From the NCBI RefSeq assembly GCF_001682865.1, contig NZ_MAQX01000011.1:712987-776986 (forward strand): DNA of 64,000 nt. The letters are read 5' to 3'. The DNA is from Bacillus sp. FJAT-26390. Lineage in GTDB: Bacteria; Bacillota; Bacilli; Paenibacillales; Paenibacillaceae. Positions 15,715 to 24,769 of the stretch are shown piece after piece (within the stretch, counting starts at the first letter, position 1; each line of letters starts with the position of its first letter). The notes under the pieces were generated by a model. It saw only the letters and a program-made list of their open reading frames with translations. It made no database searches and was not told the origin of the DNA. Made by a program: the position numbers and the translations under genes.

Positions 15715-17856
15715 TTAAGGCACTTGCTGGCCACCGCCGATTACCCGTTCATAGTGGAAGTCATTTCCTTTTGCATCCTTAACGTCCACCGTTATTAAGC
15801 TTTGCTGCATATCGTCTATGAACTCGCCTGTTGCCCGGTACGTGTATTTGGTGAAGCCGGGAAATTCGAACGGCTCGTTCGCCGCTGGCTGCAGCTTGAG
15901 CGGAATCGATTCTTTATTCGTATTTTGATTGCTGTCAGCCGCGGAATCATCAGCAACCAGCGTTATGTCAGCATTAGCCAATACAGGCGCGCCTAGTCCT
16001 TCAGGCAGCCAGACATCAAGTCTTGCAGCTTGCCCCCCCGTCTTCTCGTTAGCAGAAATACGCATGCTCATATGCGCTTTCTCGCCCATCACATGCCAAT
16101 AAATCGGCTCGGAAAGCTTCTGCGCAGCAGCCGCCTCCGGCGGCGAAGTCGACGATAGCCAGCCTGCCAGCACAAACAAAGCAACAGCGAGCAGCACTTC
16201 TATTCGAACGCCCAGCAGCAAGCCGCGTGTTGCTTTTGGCGCTTTCGACTGCGCAATCCGGGGCATGAACACCAGCTTGTGAAGCGCAGCAATAACAAGC
16301 ACAAGCAGCATAAAGATGGACTTAGCAACAATCAGCCTGCCATATGCACTCGTATACAGTTGCTCCCATGCTGAAAGCCTTGCTGCCGACAGCCAGATGC
16401 CGCTAATCAAAATGAGCACCATGCTTGGCAGCGCCCATCGCGAGAAACGCACGGCCGCTTGGTTTAAGTGGTCTATGGCGCTGCGGCTGAAGGTGAGCGA
16501 AAACAAACCTGCGAGGCCGCCAAACCATATCGCCGCGGCACTCATATGAACCGCATGGGTAGTGATCGCCAAGGCTGCGTCCTTCATGGCCGCATACGCG
16601 TGGCCCGTCAAAGGAAATGTCAAAATCAACCCAGCTGCTGCGCCAAATTTGAGTGGATTCGCCCATTTCCGCTCTCGGCTAGGAGCGAATGCAAGCAGCA
16701 GCGCAAACAATGCGAGCGCTGGCCGCAGCGCTGCCATCTTCCCAATCATCGTTCCGTTAACCAGCTCAATTATCGTAACGCCGCCGAATTGATTCGACAG
16801 CATGGAAAGCCTTGTTAAGCCGGAAATCATCCAGACTGCAGCCGTTATTCCGATAACTAACCGCTCCGCTCGCAGAGAAAAGCCATAGGGAGCCTGAGTC
16901 TCATCGCTTCTCCAAATCACGTATCGGAAAAACAAAATGCCAGCCAGCATCACGCCCGCCAAAATATCAAGCACGCGCAGCATAACCATAAGCTGCTGGC
17001 CGCCCGGATGCTCGTGCTCGCCTTCCTCGGCGTGGCTGCTGCCAGCATGCTCGCCATGACTCGCATGACTGCTTGCCGCTTCACCCGAAGCAGGCTGATG
17101 CGGCGTATTTCCCGTATCCGTGGCCGCAGGCAAGCCAGCTGCTGAATCAACGCTGTCTGAGCCTGCTACCTCGCCGGCTGAATCAGCAGCGCTGCCGGGA
17201 ACGCCGTCACCGGATGCTTGCTCCGTCCCTAATACGACGTCCTCTTTGCTTTCTGGAGCCGCAGTCTCGCTAGGCGAGGAGCTTACGGCCGGCAAAGGAG
17301 TGACGATAGGTTTCGGAGTCACGGCTGCTTTAGGCTGCTCGGTAGGCGCCTTCGTCTGAGCCGGCTTCGCCGTAGCCGCTGGTTTGGCAGTTGGTTTCGC
17401 GGTTGGTTTGGCGGTTGGTTTCGCCCCGCTTCCTGTGTTTCCGGAGGAATTGCCGTCAAGGGATACGGTATCGTCCGGCGCTGCATCCGCAAGCTTCGTA
17501 CCTACGGCGAATTGGAAGGAGCCGTCGGTCATATGGGAATCAAGCGACAGCACCTTCCAGTTCACTTGGTAAACGCCTTTCTCAAGCTTCGGAATCGTAT
17601 AAATAAGCGTAAGGTCATCTTCACCGCTCAGCTTGCCAGCGATCGAGGTGCCGCTGTCTTCACGCTCAAGTGTGACGTTGCTTAGCTTTAAATCAATCTT
17701 CTCTGTAAAAGTTATTCGAATCGCAGCAGGAGACTCCGCCAGCTCCGCATCCTGATAAGGCGTCGATTTCGCAATATAGGCATGCGCCGAGACTAAGCTC
17801 GGCATGCATGCCCATAACATAATAAGTATAGCTAAACGATTTATTAATTTTTTCAT
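15715..17856 (-). CDS. Copper resistance/import fusion protein CopC-CopD (YcnJ-like)
   Basis: 713 residues. A signal peptide (residues 1-24, cleavage before AHAYIAKSTP or after the Ala) leads to a CopC domain with HAYI at the front and the second ligand pair in SLDSHMTDGSFQF. A flexible linker of repeated PTAK units and acidic/histidine-rich residues (HASHGEHAGSSHAEEGEHEHPGG, seen across several stretches) connects to an eight-helix CopD permease. CopC-D fusions such as YcnJ of Bacillus take up or handle copper. It ends the transcript begun by the DUF4198-like gene, nine bases apart. Confidence 0.88.
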   Translation of the reverse strand: MKKLINRLAILIMLWACMPSLVSAHAYIAKSTPYQDAELAESPAAIRITFTEKIDLKLSNVTLEREDSGTSIAGKLSGEDDLTLIYTIPKLEKGVYQVNWKVLSLDSHMTDGSFQFAVGTKLADAAPDDTVSLDGNSSGNTGSGAKPTAKPTAKPTAKPAATAKPAQTKAPTEQPKAAVTPKPIVTPLPAVSSSPSETAAPESKEDVVLGTEQASGDGVPGSAADSAGEVAGSDSVDSAAGLPAATDTGNTPHQPASGEAASSHASHGEHAGSSHAEEGEHEHPGGQQLMVMLRVLDILAGVMLAGILFFRYVIWRSDETQAPYGFSLRAERLVIGITAAVWMISGLTRLSMLSNQFGGVTIIELVNGTMIGKMAALRPALALFALLLAFAPSRERKWANPLKFGAAAGLILTFPLTGHAYAAMKDAALAITTHAVHMSAAAIWFGGLAGLFSLTFSRSAIDHLNQAAVRFSRWALPSMVLILISGIWLSAARLSAWEQLYTSAYGRLIVAKSIFMLLVLVIAALHKLVFMPRIAQSKAPKATRGLLLGVRIEVLLAVALFVLAGWLSSTSPPEAAAAQKLSEPIYWHVMGEKAHMSMRISANEKTGGQAARLDVWLPEGLGAPVLANADITLVADDSAADSNQNTNKESIPLKLQPAANEPFEFPGFTKYTYRATGEFIDDMQQSLITVDVKDAKGNDFHYERVIGGGQQVP

Positions 17857-17865
17857 GAGAATGCC

Positions 17866-18927
17866 TTATTTCGTGTAGATCGCAACTGCCGGTTGATTGC
17901 CGCCGACTGCCGGGAAATATTCAACGGCTGCGCCAGCCGCCTCTGCTGCCGCGCGGAGTGTTACAGAGCCGGTGCCTTTGTAAGCTGCGTCAACATATTG
18001 TTTGATGAAAGAAGCATCTACCTTAGTTGTACCTTGCGCAATCGTCAAGCTGTTCACGGCAACCACATTACCGTTTACGTAAATATGCGGCTTAGCTGTC
18101 GTAACGGAACCGGGAAGCTTTACCGATTTATTTTGAACCGTAAATGTCATGGTCGCTTCATAGTTAGTTGTGCTGTATTCGCCTTCCTTGGACTCCTTCG
18201 TGCTTGGCTTGGCGCGAACCAAATAATAATCAGCAGCGCCAGTCGTGAACGTAACAACGCCAGTCGCATCGGTCTTCAGCTGGGTTGCTTCCGAATTGCT
18301 GCGGCGGATAATATCTACGGCTGTATCTGCAAGCGGCTCGCCTTTTAGGAACAATTGAATCGATACCTTCTCGTCCGGTGTAACAGCAGCTGGGTTAAAA
18401 GCCGGGACAAGCTCCGCGCGATCCGGGCTTACCTGCTTAGAGAAGCCTTTCAGTGCCTTGACACGCTCTAGCACGGGAATATCGCCTACCGCCACAAATG
18501 ATTTTGCGCTGCGCAGCGTTCGGCTTGAAGCCTCTGCACTCTTGAACACGCTGTCTCCTTCTGTCGAAATGATGTAAGCGCCCGGTACATTCGATTTAAA
18601 GGAAGCTACCGAATAATTGTTTAGAGCTGGCGTCGTTTCTGTTGCCGGTTCGCCCGTATAGAAACGTGTGCCTGTAATGTCGGATTTCACGCCTGCCGGC
18701 GTAGTAACGTAAACTTTCGAGGCGCTGCTCCACTGCCCTTCGAGACGGTAGCTTTTGTGCTCGTTGGAGTGGTTGCCGTACATCAGTTCAACATAAGATA
18801 CTTGCCCCTGTGCTACGATTGGCGCGCTTGTCTGTGACCACCCATCATGCGCGAATACCGGAACCGCCGCACCGAGTGTCAATACAGCAGCAAGCGCTGC
18901 TCCTACGATCTTTTTCCGAAATGCCAT
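17866..18927 (-). CDS. Exported DUF4198-like protein with C-terminal amine-oxidase-like stalk domain
   Basis: 353 residues. A signal peptide ending VPVFA precedes a mature N-terminus HDGW, a histidine placed to be the first residue after cleavage. The middle domain resembles DUF4198, found in metal-handling exported proteins. The C-terminal part (KPHIYVNGNVVAVNS to VTLRAAAEAAGAAVEYF) resembles the copper-amine-oxidase N-terminal stalk repeat common in Paenibacillus. ATG 18927 is chosen since GGGGGT precedes it; a longer frame exists to 18942. It is directly upstream of the CopC-CopD gene, so a copper role is inferred. Confidence 0.75.
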   Translation of the reverse strand: MAFRKKIVGAALAAVLTLGAAVPVFAHDGWSQTSAPIVAQGQVSYVELMYGNHSNEHKSYRLEGQWSSASKVYVTTPAGVKSDITGTRFYTGEPATETTPALNNYSVASFKSNVPGAYIISTEGDSVFKSAEASSRTLRSAKSFVAVGDIPVLERVKALKGFSKQVSPDRAELVPAFNPAAVTPDEKVSIQLFLKGEPLADTAVDIIRRSNSEATQLKTDATGVVTFTTGAADYYLVRAKPSTKESKEGEYSTTNYEATMTFTVQNKSVKLPGSVTTAKPHIYVNGNVVAVNSLTIAQGTTKVDASFIKQYVDAAYKGTGSVTLRAAAEAAGAAVEYFPAVGGNQPAVAIYTK

Positions 18928-19043
18928 TAAAAATACCCCCATCGACTTGGATTAACTCTCCAAATTGTATCAGTAGGGGGCACGCTGCACATGACTCATA
19001 AGAGCTATAGTGCTGTGAACGATATGTGAATTATGTCAGCCAA

Positions 19044-20675
19044 TTAGAGCGCATACTCGGAAAAATCAATCGGAAGCCCATTTACGCTTTTGACAATGCT
19101 GCCTTGACCGCCAATGCTTAGCTTAAGCTCATTCTGTTCCAAGGTCGCATATCGGACGCTTAGCTTCTCGTCAGACGACCAAGCAGGAGCATGAAGCCTT
19201 GCTTCCGCTGCAAACGCCTCAAAGCTGCTAATCCCCCGTTGCCGCGCCTCTTGCTTGCGAATGGCTTCAATGATGACCCCGTTACGGCCGCCATCGCTTG
19301 TAACGACATAACGATCAGCCAGCTTATCAACCTCGTAAGGCTGCATCAAATAGACCGCCACGTATACGTTATTCGTCTGTCCGAGCATAAAGCCGGGCTC
19401 TTGCAGCCAATCCGTATTCGGCAATACCCCGACGATTTTGTTCACCGCGTCTGCTGGGAGAGGATAAAGGGCAGCGATCGTATTTTTATGAAACAGAACT
19501 TCGGTATGTCTGCTCTGGTGCCTCGGATCGTCTTTGGCATTCTGCTCGGCCGGATGGAAAAAGTATGCTTGGTTTACGCCGCTTACTTCGCCAATCGGAA
19601 ATGTGATATCCCAGCGATGCTGCTCATTGTCAAACTCCTCATACCGCTCCCACATTCCGCCCGCCGCAAAATCAGAGGTAATATACGCATAGCTATGCAG
19701 GCTCTTCGCTCCATCATCCGACAGCTTTGCGAGCTGCTTCTTCACTTCTACAGGTTCGTCTCTATGCAGCGCGGTTTGGCGTGCCGTCTCGGGAGCCTTA
19801 TAATACAGCAGACCGGCGTACTCCGTCCGAGGCAGCTCCGCAGGCAGAACAAAATCACCGAATTGCACATAGTCATGCAGGACGTTGCCGTCGAGCGGAA
19901 TATCATGCTTCTGTCCGCGGCAGTGCGCGCCGGCCCAAGTCCCTTTCAAGTAAAACGCCGCTCTCTCTGACCAGAGATAATCAAGCATGCCGCCGAGCTC
20001 TTTTTTGATCGCCGAATCGTGAATGAGCAGCCATGCGCATGTAAAGGCCTGCACCCAATGCCAAAACCATGGCAAGCTGCCGTATTCCGACATCCCATGC
20101 TTGCGAACATGCGCCAAAGTGAGCTGGAGATTGGTGCGGCCATCTTCCAATAGCTCAGCGTCCCCGTAAAGTTGTCCGAAGATCAGCTTTGCCGCTGTAT
20201 ACTTGGCATCGTGATGGCCATATACATTTTTGTGCCTGTAGAAGCCGCTTCGGTAAATATGGACGAGCGCCGTTTCAAACGCATGTGCAACATTTTCGGA
20301 AAAATGTGCGCGGTAACGATCCGTAAAAAAAGCCATCAAGCTCCCCATCAGCTCCACAGGCAATACGTTAGGTTTCGCATGCCTCGGCTCTTGCCCTAGA
20401 TTTAACGGCCAATGTCCATAGGTAGCGCTTTCAGTGTTTTGGTCTTGAAGTTGCAGCACCTCTAGCAATACCCTCTCAGCCGTCTGCTTAGCGGGCTCCG
20501 CTTCAAAGGGCATCTGCTCCGGCATGCCGACTGCCGCAGCGAATAGATAGGAGGCATAGTAGAAGTTGTCGCGTATATCGTTATGAAACCATAGTCCGCT
20601 GCTTAGCAGAGGCTGGTTCCAGGCTGCAATCGCTATTTTTTTCGCAATCTCGACTTGTCTAGCTGTAAAGGTCAT
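19044..20675 (-). CDS. Hypothetical protein, possible alpha/alpha-toroid carbohydrate-active protein
   Basis: 543 residues, not firmly recognised. The first 330 residues are helical with aromatic patches (SGLWFHNDIRDNFYYASYL, GHHDAKYTAAKLIFGQLYGD, LPWFWHWVQAF) resembling an (alpha/alpha) barrel of polysaccharide-processing enzymes. The remainder is beta-rich with GMWERYEEFDNEQHRWDI. No signal peptide, so it is cytosolic. ATG 20675 has AAGGAG eight bases upstream. It is divergent from an SGNH hydrolase, which supports a role in saccharide breakdown. A lyase or hydrolase function is a guess. Confidence 0.6.
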   Translation of the reverse strand: MTFTARQVEIAKKIAIAAWNQPLLSSGLWFHNDIRDNFYYASYLFAAAVGMPEQMPFEAEPAKQTAERVLLEVLQLQDQNTESATYGHWPLNLGQEPRHAKPNVLPVELMGSLMAFFTDRYRAHFSENVAHAFETALVHIYRSGFYRHKNVYGHHDAKYTAAKLIFGQLYGDAELLEDGRTNLQLTLAHVRKHGMSEYGSLPWFWHWVQAFTCAWLLIHDSAIKKELGGMLDYLWSERAAFYLKGTWAGAHCRGQKHDIPLDGNVLHDYVQFGDFVLPAELPRTEYAGLLYYKAPETARQTALHRDEPVEVKKQLAKLSDDGAKSLHSYAYITSDFAAGGMWERYEEFDNEQHRWDITFPIGEVSGVNQAYFFHPAEQNAKDDPRHQSRHTEVLFHKNTIAALYPLPADAVNKIVGVLPNTDWLQEPGFMLGQTNNVYVAVYLMQPYEVDKLADRYVVTSDGGRNGVIIEAIRKQEARQRGISSFEAFAAEARLHAPAWSSDEKLSVRYATLEQNELKLSIGGQGSIVKSVNGLPIDFSEYAL

Positions 20676-20838
20676 TTTACTAATCTCCTTGTTCGCCTGT
20701 CTTTCTTACTAGCATATATAATTTCAATAGTGATGGAAACCTTTTCATTGTTTTCTACCCAAAATAATGATAGCTTTGAAGCAATTAAACTCCTTCGCCG
20801 CAGGGAGCTCATCATAATCGTCTAAGGAGCTGGAAACG

Positions 20839-21936
20839 TTGCAAACCGGGTACACATCGATCACCTCTTTATCTAGCGCAGCAAACTTTAAATGGAAAGC
20901 GGAGAAGAAAACGACGGTTACCTTCCGCACGTACATACAGCCGCGAGAGTATGGCCTGTTGTCATTCAAGCTCTGGCATAGCAATTCAGTCGATTCTACA
21001 TGGGCAGACGGCTCTGAATCCAAAGCCAATGATCTTGGCGGATGCTGGCGGATCGAATCCTGCTTTGTCGCAGACGGCGGCGCACAGCCGGATGGAGCAA
21101 TCGTCAATGGATCTGTGCGTGGCGTTACATTTGGCGGTGCACCCTCTAAGAACGTGCAGCAGGGCGAGCAATTTTGGAGCGACCCCGTCGCGATCGCATT
21201 GCCCGAAAATCATTTTCTGGCATTTAGCTGGGCCCTTACTTTAGATGGTTCAGCGGAAGGCATACCGTTTAATACCGAGACATTGCTCGCGAGCGCGTAT
21301 GAAGCGGATGGTGACCTTGCCGGCCAAGCTTCTTCCGAAGGTTATGCTCCTGCCGGCAACCGCCAGGTGCTTCCTTCTCTGCTCGCTTACGAAAAGAACG
21401 TCCAAAAAACGATCGTCTTTCTCGGCGATTCGATTACGCAAGGCGTTCGCACCGAGCTGGATGGCTACGCCTTCTGGGCTGCAAAGATTGCGGCGGGCCT
21501 CGGGCCCGACATCGGCGTGTGGAACATCGGCAGCGGCTGGGCACGCGCTTACGATTTGGTGAACGACAGCAGGTGGCTTGCCAAAGCGAAGCAAGGCGAC
21601 GAGGTTGTCGTTTGCCTCGGAGTTAACGACATCGGCACCGCGAGCCGAAGCGCCGAGCAATTGATCGCTGATTTAAGCGCCATTATCGAGCAGCTTCAAG
21701 AAAGCAAGCCTAACCTTGCAATCTGGCTGTGCACGCTGCCTGCTTTCAACTTCTCGGGCGAGCAAGAGAAGGTATGGCGCACGGTCAACGATTGGATTCG
21801 AACCGAAGCCGCTGCCCACGTTTCCGGCGTATTCGACATCGCATCGGTGCTTGGACAAGCCGAGCCTAATGGAGAGCTGCTCCGTCCTGAATTTATGAGC
21901 CCTTTTAACGATCCTCATCCGAACGGAGCTGCTTGA
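20839..21936 (+). CDS. SGNH/GDSL hydrolase, C-terminally shortened by a TGA
   Basis: 365 residues as read. A beta-sandwich N-terminal domain (residues 1-180) precedes an SGNH esterase domain with block I FLGDSITQG (Ser198), the block III residue in CLGVNDIG (Asn263) and the final DPHPN (His360). Such enzymes deacetylate carbohydrates. The TTG start has AAGGAG nine bases upstream. The frame continues in the same reading after TGA 21934-21936 for 13 more codons to TAA 21976-21978, and these residues (TAVADAFLAWYRR) look like the normal terminal helix. All catalytic residues lie before the stop, so activity may survive. Confidence 0.85.
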   Translation: MQTGYTSITSLSSAANFKWKAEKKTTVTFRTYIQPREYGLLSFKLWHSNSVDSTWADGSESKANDLGGCWRIESCFVADGGAQPDGAIVNGSVRGVTFGGAPSKNVQQGEQFWSDPVAIALPENHFLAFSWALTLDGSAEGIPFNTETLLASAYEADGDLAGQASSEGYAPAGNRQVLPSLLAYEKNVQKTIVFLGDSITQGVRTELDGYAFWAAKIAAGLGPDIGVWNIGSGWARAYDLVNDSRWLAKAKQGDEVVVCLGVNDIGTASRSAEQLIADLSAIIEQLQESKPNLAIWLCTLPAFNFSGEQEKVWRTVNDWIRTEAAAHVSGVFDIASVLGQAEPNGELLRPEFMSPFNDPHPNGAA

Positions 21937-21988
21937 ACTGCGGTTGCCGATGCTTTTCTAGCTTGGTATAGAAGGTAAACGGAATAAA

Positions 21989-22024
21989 CAGCGGGGGAAG
22001 CAAGACATCTTGCTTCCCCCGCTG
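21989..22024. terminator. Strong hairpin between convergent genes
   Basis: A 16-base perfect stem (CAGCGGGGGAAGCAAG with its complement) and a four-base loop lies between the SGNH gene and the convergent DUF2809 gene. The flanking T tract is weak (TTTATT on the minus strand), so it may act as a terminator mainly by stem strength. Confidence 0.65.
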
Positions 22025-22039
22025 TGCTTCCATTTAATC

Positions 22040-22438
22040 CTATGACCTGATGCCCTGCCTGCCGAAATACCGATCAAGCAGCAGCGACACGGCAACTCCT
22101 ACGCTGTACCTGACTAAGTCAATGGTCAAAAACCCGCTCCCAAGCACTAACGCTCCCAGAAAAGTGCTGCGGATCGCTTGAATCCATTCAGCTTGATAAA
22201 GCTGGCTAAACTCGATGCCAAAGCAAAATAAAATGCCAACCAGCGCAGCCCATAGCAAGCTCTTCCGCACCCATAAGAGACGAATGCCAAAATATATCAT
22301 GCTTGCCCAAAGCGCGTCCCCCGCATGCTCTGCAACAAAAACAGGCAGCATATCCGCATAACGCCTAGAGCTAAAGCCAAGTATCATCGCGACAAATACT
22401 GCAATCAAGTACCGTAATCCGGCTTTCAATACATACAC
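22040..22438 (-). CDS. DUF2809-family membrane protein
   Basis: 132 residues with about four membrane helices and short loops, fitting DUF2809 (motifs RYLIAVFVAMILGFSSR and GIEFSQLYQAEWIQAIRSTFLG). Function unknown in the family. It starts seven bases after the stop of the P-loop kinase gene, so the two are in one operon. Confidence 0.75.
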   Translation of the reverse strand: MYVLKAGLRYLIAVFVAMILGFSSRRYADMLPVFVAEHAGDALWASMIYFGIRLLWVRKSLLWAALVGILFCFGIEFSQLYQAEWIQAIRSTFLGALVLGSGFLTIDLVRYSVGVAVSLLLDRYFGRQGIRS

Positions 22439-22445
22439 ACCTACT

Positions 22446-23276
22446 TTATACGGATTGCAAAAACAAGCTAATACGGCTGCTTATCGTCGTCCAATCGGTA
22501 CTGCTCTTCTCGAACAACAGATGATCGATCGGCAAATCGTTCAATATCGCCAGTTCATATGTTTTTCGCAGCTCAAGCGCTTCAAGCAGTCCATCAACGC
22601 CCTTTAAACCCTTGCTTCTCCCATAACCTTGCTCCGTATAATACCAAGTAATAAAATCCAACCATTCAGCAGTCCGTTCAGCGATGACCTTAGAAAAATC
22701 ATCCTTAAAATTACGCTGGTGCAAATAAATTAACAATGGATTAAGCGGCTTTATAAGGCTATGAAGTTCGTGGATGTAGGAAGCGATCGCAGACTGAGGC
22801 TGATTTTCACGCGCCAGCATGACCGTTAATGGATTTTGCAAAAAACAGCATTCCAATATGTACACTTCGTCCCCGTCTGCTGCCCGCTTCACAAATGAGC
22901 TCCATTTGCTCTTTATTAATTGCTGATGCTGCGCGAGCGGCAAGCTGTACACATCATAAGCGCCAAAATTTTCCCCGTGGAACAAATCCGATTCCTTCAT
23001 CAGCTTGCCGTAATAAACGATAAATCCGTCCGCTTGCGCTTCCGAATGCCGTTCGATGAGCTGCTCGCGTTCCGCATGCTTGTGCAGCAGCTCCTTATAT
23101 TGTTCGTCCGTCAAAAAAGCCGCGCAGTCATAGTCAGCCGGATGCTCCAAATCGCCTTCCAAAAATAAGCGGTTAGCTATATTTTGTTTATCCAATATTT
23201 CTTTTACATATCGTGCCGTGCTTGTTTTTCCTGAGCCGGGCAAGCCTTCCACAACAATTAGCTTTCTGTTTCTCAT
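22446..23276 (-). CDS. P-loop kinase-like protein (thymidylate-kinase-like fold)
   Basis: 276 residues beginning MRNRKLIVVEGLPGSGKTST, a Walker A in the first strand, as in nucleoside/nucleotide kinases. The following FLEGDLEHPADYD and LLIYLHQRNFKDDF fit a two-domain small-molecule kinase. The frame extends to 23318 but AAGGGG nine bases upstream of ATG 23276 favours this start. It precedes DUF2809. The phosphorylated substrate is not identifiable. Confidence 0.72.
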   Translation of the reverse strand: MRNRKLIVVEGLPGSGKTSTARYVKEILDKQNIANRLFLEGDLEHPADYDCAAFLTDEQYKELLHKHAEREQLIERHSEAQADGFIVYYGKLMKESDLFHGENFGAYDVYSLPLAQHQQLIKSKWSSFVKRAADGDEVYILECCFLQNPLTVMLARENQPQSAIASYIHELHSLIKPLNPLLIYLHQRNFKDDFSKVIAERTAEWLDFITWYYTEQGYGRSKGLKGVDGLLEALELRKTYELAILNDLPIDHLLFEKSSTDWTTISSRISLFLQSV

Positions 23277-23375
23277 CCGTAACAGCCCCTTCCAACAGTT
23301 ACATATTCTCTCCGCCAAACTATTTTCCTGCCCTCTGCAACTGCCTTACTAAATAAACCACTTAACTGCTGCGCA

Positions 23376-23424
23376 TAAAAAAAAGACTGCCCCATGCCGA
23401 TCACTCGGCTTAATGGGACAGTCC
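23376..23424 (-). terminator. Terminator after nadE
   Basis: A long stem around GACTGCCCCAT and ATGGGACAGTC (23385-23395 with 23413-23423), with a T run on the minus strand, lies directly downstream of nadE. Confidence 0.88.
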
Positions 23425-23452
23425 TTATCACGTTTCGAGCAGCGAAAGCAGC

Positions 23453-24262
23453 TTAAATGCCCGGAATCGGGGAGCGTTTGTGCTCGGTTTTCAAGTATTG
23501 TTTTTCAAGCTTCTCGCGAGCTTCGGCATTAATGTCCTTGCCTTCGAGGTAATCGCTATTGTCACCATAAGTGATGCCTAGCTCATCCTCATCGGTCTGC
23601 CCATCCCATAAGCCTGCGGTTGGCGCTTTGTCGAGCACGCTTTGCGGCACGCCGATATGGGAAGCTAGCTGGCGTACTTGACGCTTGTTGAGCGTGCTTA
23701 GCGGTGTAACATCAACTGCTCCGTCGCCCCACTTCGTATAGAAGCCGGTAATTGCCTCGGACGCATGATCCGTGCCAACGACTAGCAGGTTAAGATCAAA
23801 TGCGAGGGCATACTGCATGACCATGCGCGTTCTTGCCTTCACATTGCCCTTGCCGCCGCGGCTCAGATGGCGCGGGATGCCAAGCGACTTGAAGCTATGC
23901 TCCACCTCGATCGCGATCTCGTCCACTGCTTCCGCAATATTCGTCTCTGCGCGGTGCTTCAGCTGGAAAGCTTCTGCAACCGCGTAGCTGTCGGAAATAT
24001 CCGATTGCTCGCCGTAAGGCTGGAAGACGCCAAGCGTCATATACTCGCGTCCGGATTCTGCGCTAAGCTCATCCGTTGCACGCTTGCAAAGGCCAGCAGC
24101 AACGGCGCTGTCAATTCCGCCGCTAATGGCGATGAGCAGCCCCGTCGTACCGGATTGTTTCACGTATTGTTTTAAGAAATCGACCCGTTTGCGAATTTCA
24201 ACGTCCGGATCAATCTCTGGCTTTACGCCAAGTCTTTCAATGATTTCTTGTTGTAAGCTCAT
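23453..24262 (-). CDS. nadE: NH3-dependent NAD+ synthetase NadE
   Basis: 269 residues. The ATP-pyrophosphatase loop SGGIDSAVAAG (residues 47-57) forms the adenylate on deamido-NAD, and ammonia completes the last step of NAD synthesis. The length and the absence of an N-terminal glutaminase domain mark the ammonia-dependent form. Downstream terminator at 23376. Upstream at 15 bases is the bacilliredoxin gene, so the pair may be co-transcribed. Confidence 0.96.
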   Translation of the reverse strand: MSLQQEIIERLGVKPEIDPDVEIRKRVDFLKQYVKQSGTTGLLIAISGGIDSAVAAGLCKRATDELSAESGREYMTLGVFQPYGEQSDISDSYAVAEAFQLKHRAETNIAEAVDEIAIEVEHSFKSLGIPRHLSRGGKGNVKARTRMVMQYALAFDLNLLVVGTDHASEAITGFYTKWGDGAVDVTPLSTLNKRQVRQLASHIGVPQSVLDKAPTAGLWDGQTDEDELGITYGDNSDYLEGKDINAEAREKLEKQYLKTEHKRSPIPGI

Positions 24263-24276
24263 AGTTACCTTCCCAA

Positions 24277-24711
24277 TTAGCGGCAGAACCGATCGAAAGC
24301 GTCTGACAGATCGGCTGCAATATCCGATGCGGAACGGTTTTCGATCTGGTGGCGCTCGATAAAGTGTACTAGCTCTCCATCTTTCATCAATGCGATGGAA
24401 GGGGAAGATGGCGGATATGGAGCAAAATATTCGCGAGCTTTTGCAGTTGCTTCTTTATCTTGACCTGCAAACACAGTAAACAAGTGGTCAGGGGTAATAT
24501 CATGCTGAAGCGCGTCAGCTACGCCTGGACGGCATTGGCCTGCTGCGCAGCCGCATACGGAATTGATTACGACAAGTGCCGTACCTTTTGCGTTTGGCAG
24601 ATTTGCTTCTACTTCCTCAGGTGTGCGAAGCTCCTGAATACCGATGCGAGTAAGATCGTCCCGCATAGGTTGCACCATATCTAACATGTATCGTTCGAAT
24701 GACATCGACAT
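24277..24711 (-). CDS. BrxA/BrxB-type bacilliredoxin (YphP/YqiW family)
   Basis: 144 residues of thioredoxin-like fold. The family active site is Cys53-Gly-Cys55 in SVCGCAAGQCRPG; members reduce bacillithiol mixed disulfides on proteins. An additional Cys60 lies five residues later, where the commoner sequence has a non-cysteine residue. ATG 24711 has AAAGGAG nine bases upstream. Its partner nadE lies downstream at 15 bases. Confidence 0.9.
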   Translation of the reverse strand: MSMSFERYMLDMVQPMRDDLTRIGIQELRTPEEVEANLPNAKGTALVVINSVCGCAAGQCRPGVADALQHDITPDHLFTVFAGQDKEATAKAREYFAPYPPSSPSIALMKDGELVHFIERHQIENRSASDIAADLSDAFDRFCR

Positions 24712-24769
24712 CGAAACACACTCCTTTAATTACTTTATTTTAGCTACTATTATACCTTCCGTAGTCAAA

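Noticed and set aside
19191..19970. 259-codon + strand frame antisense to the toroid-like gene
   Set aside because: Composition is Arg/Cys/Leu-rich and random-looking, with no start signal; a shadow of the real gene.
23319..23452. Riboswitch or ncRNA before the P-loop kinase gene
   Set aside because: The only structure seen is the nadE terminator; no recognisable aptamer or second stem-loop.
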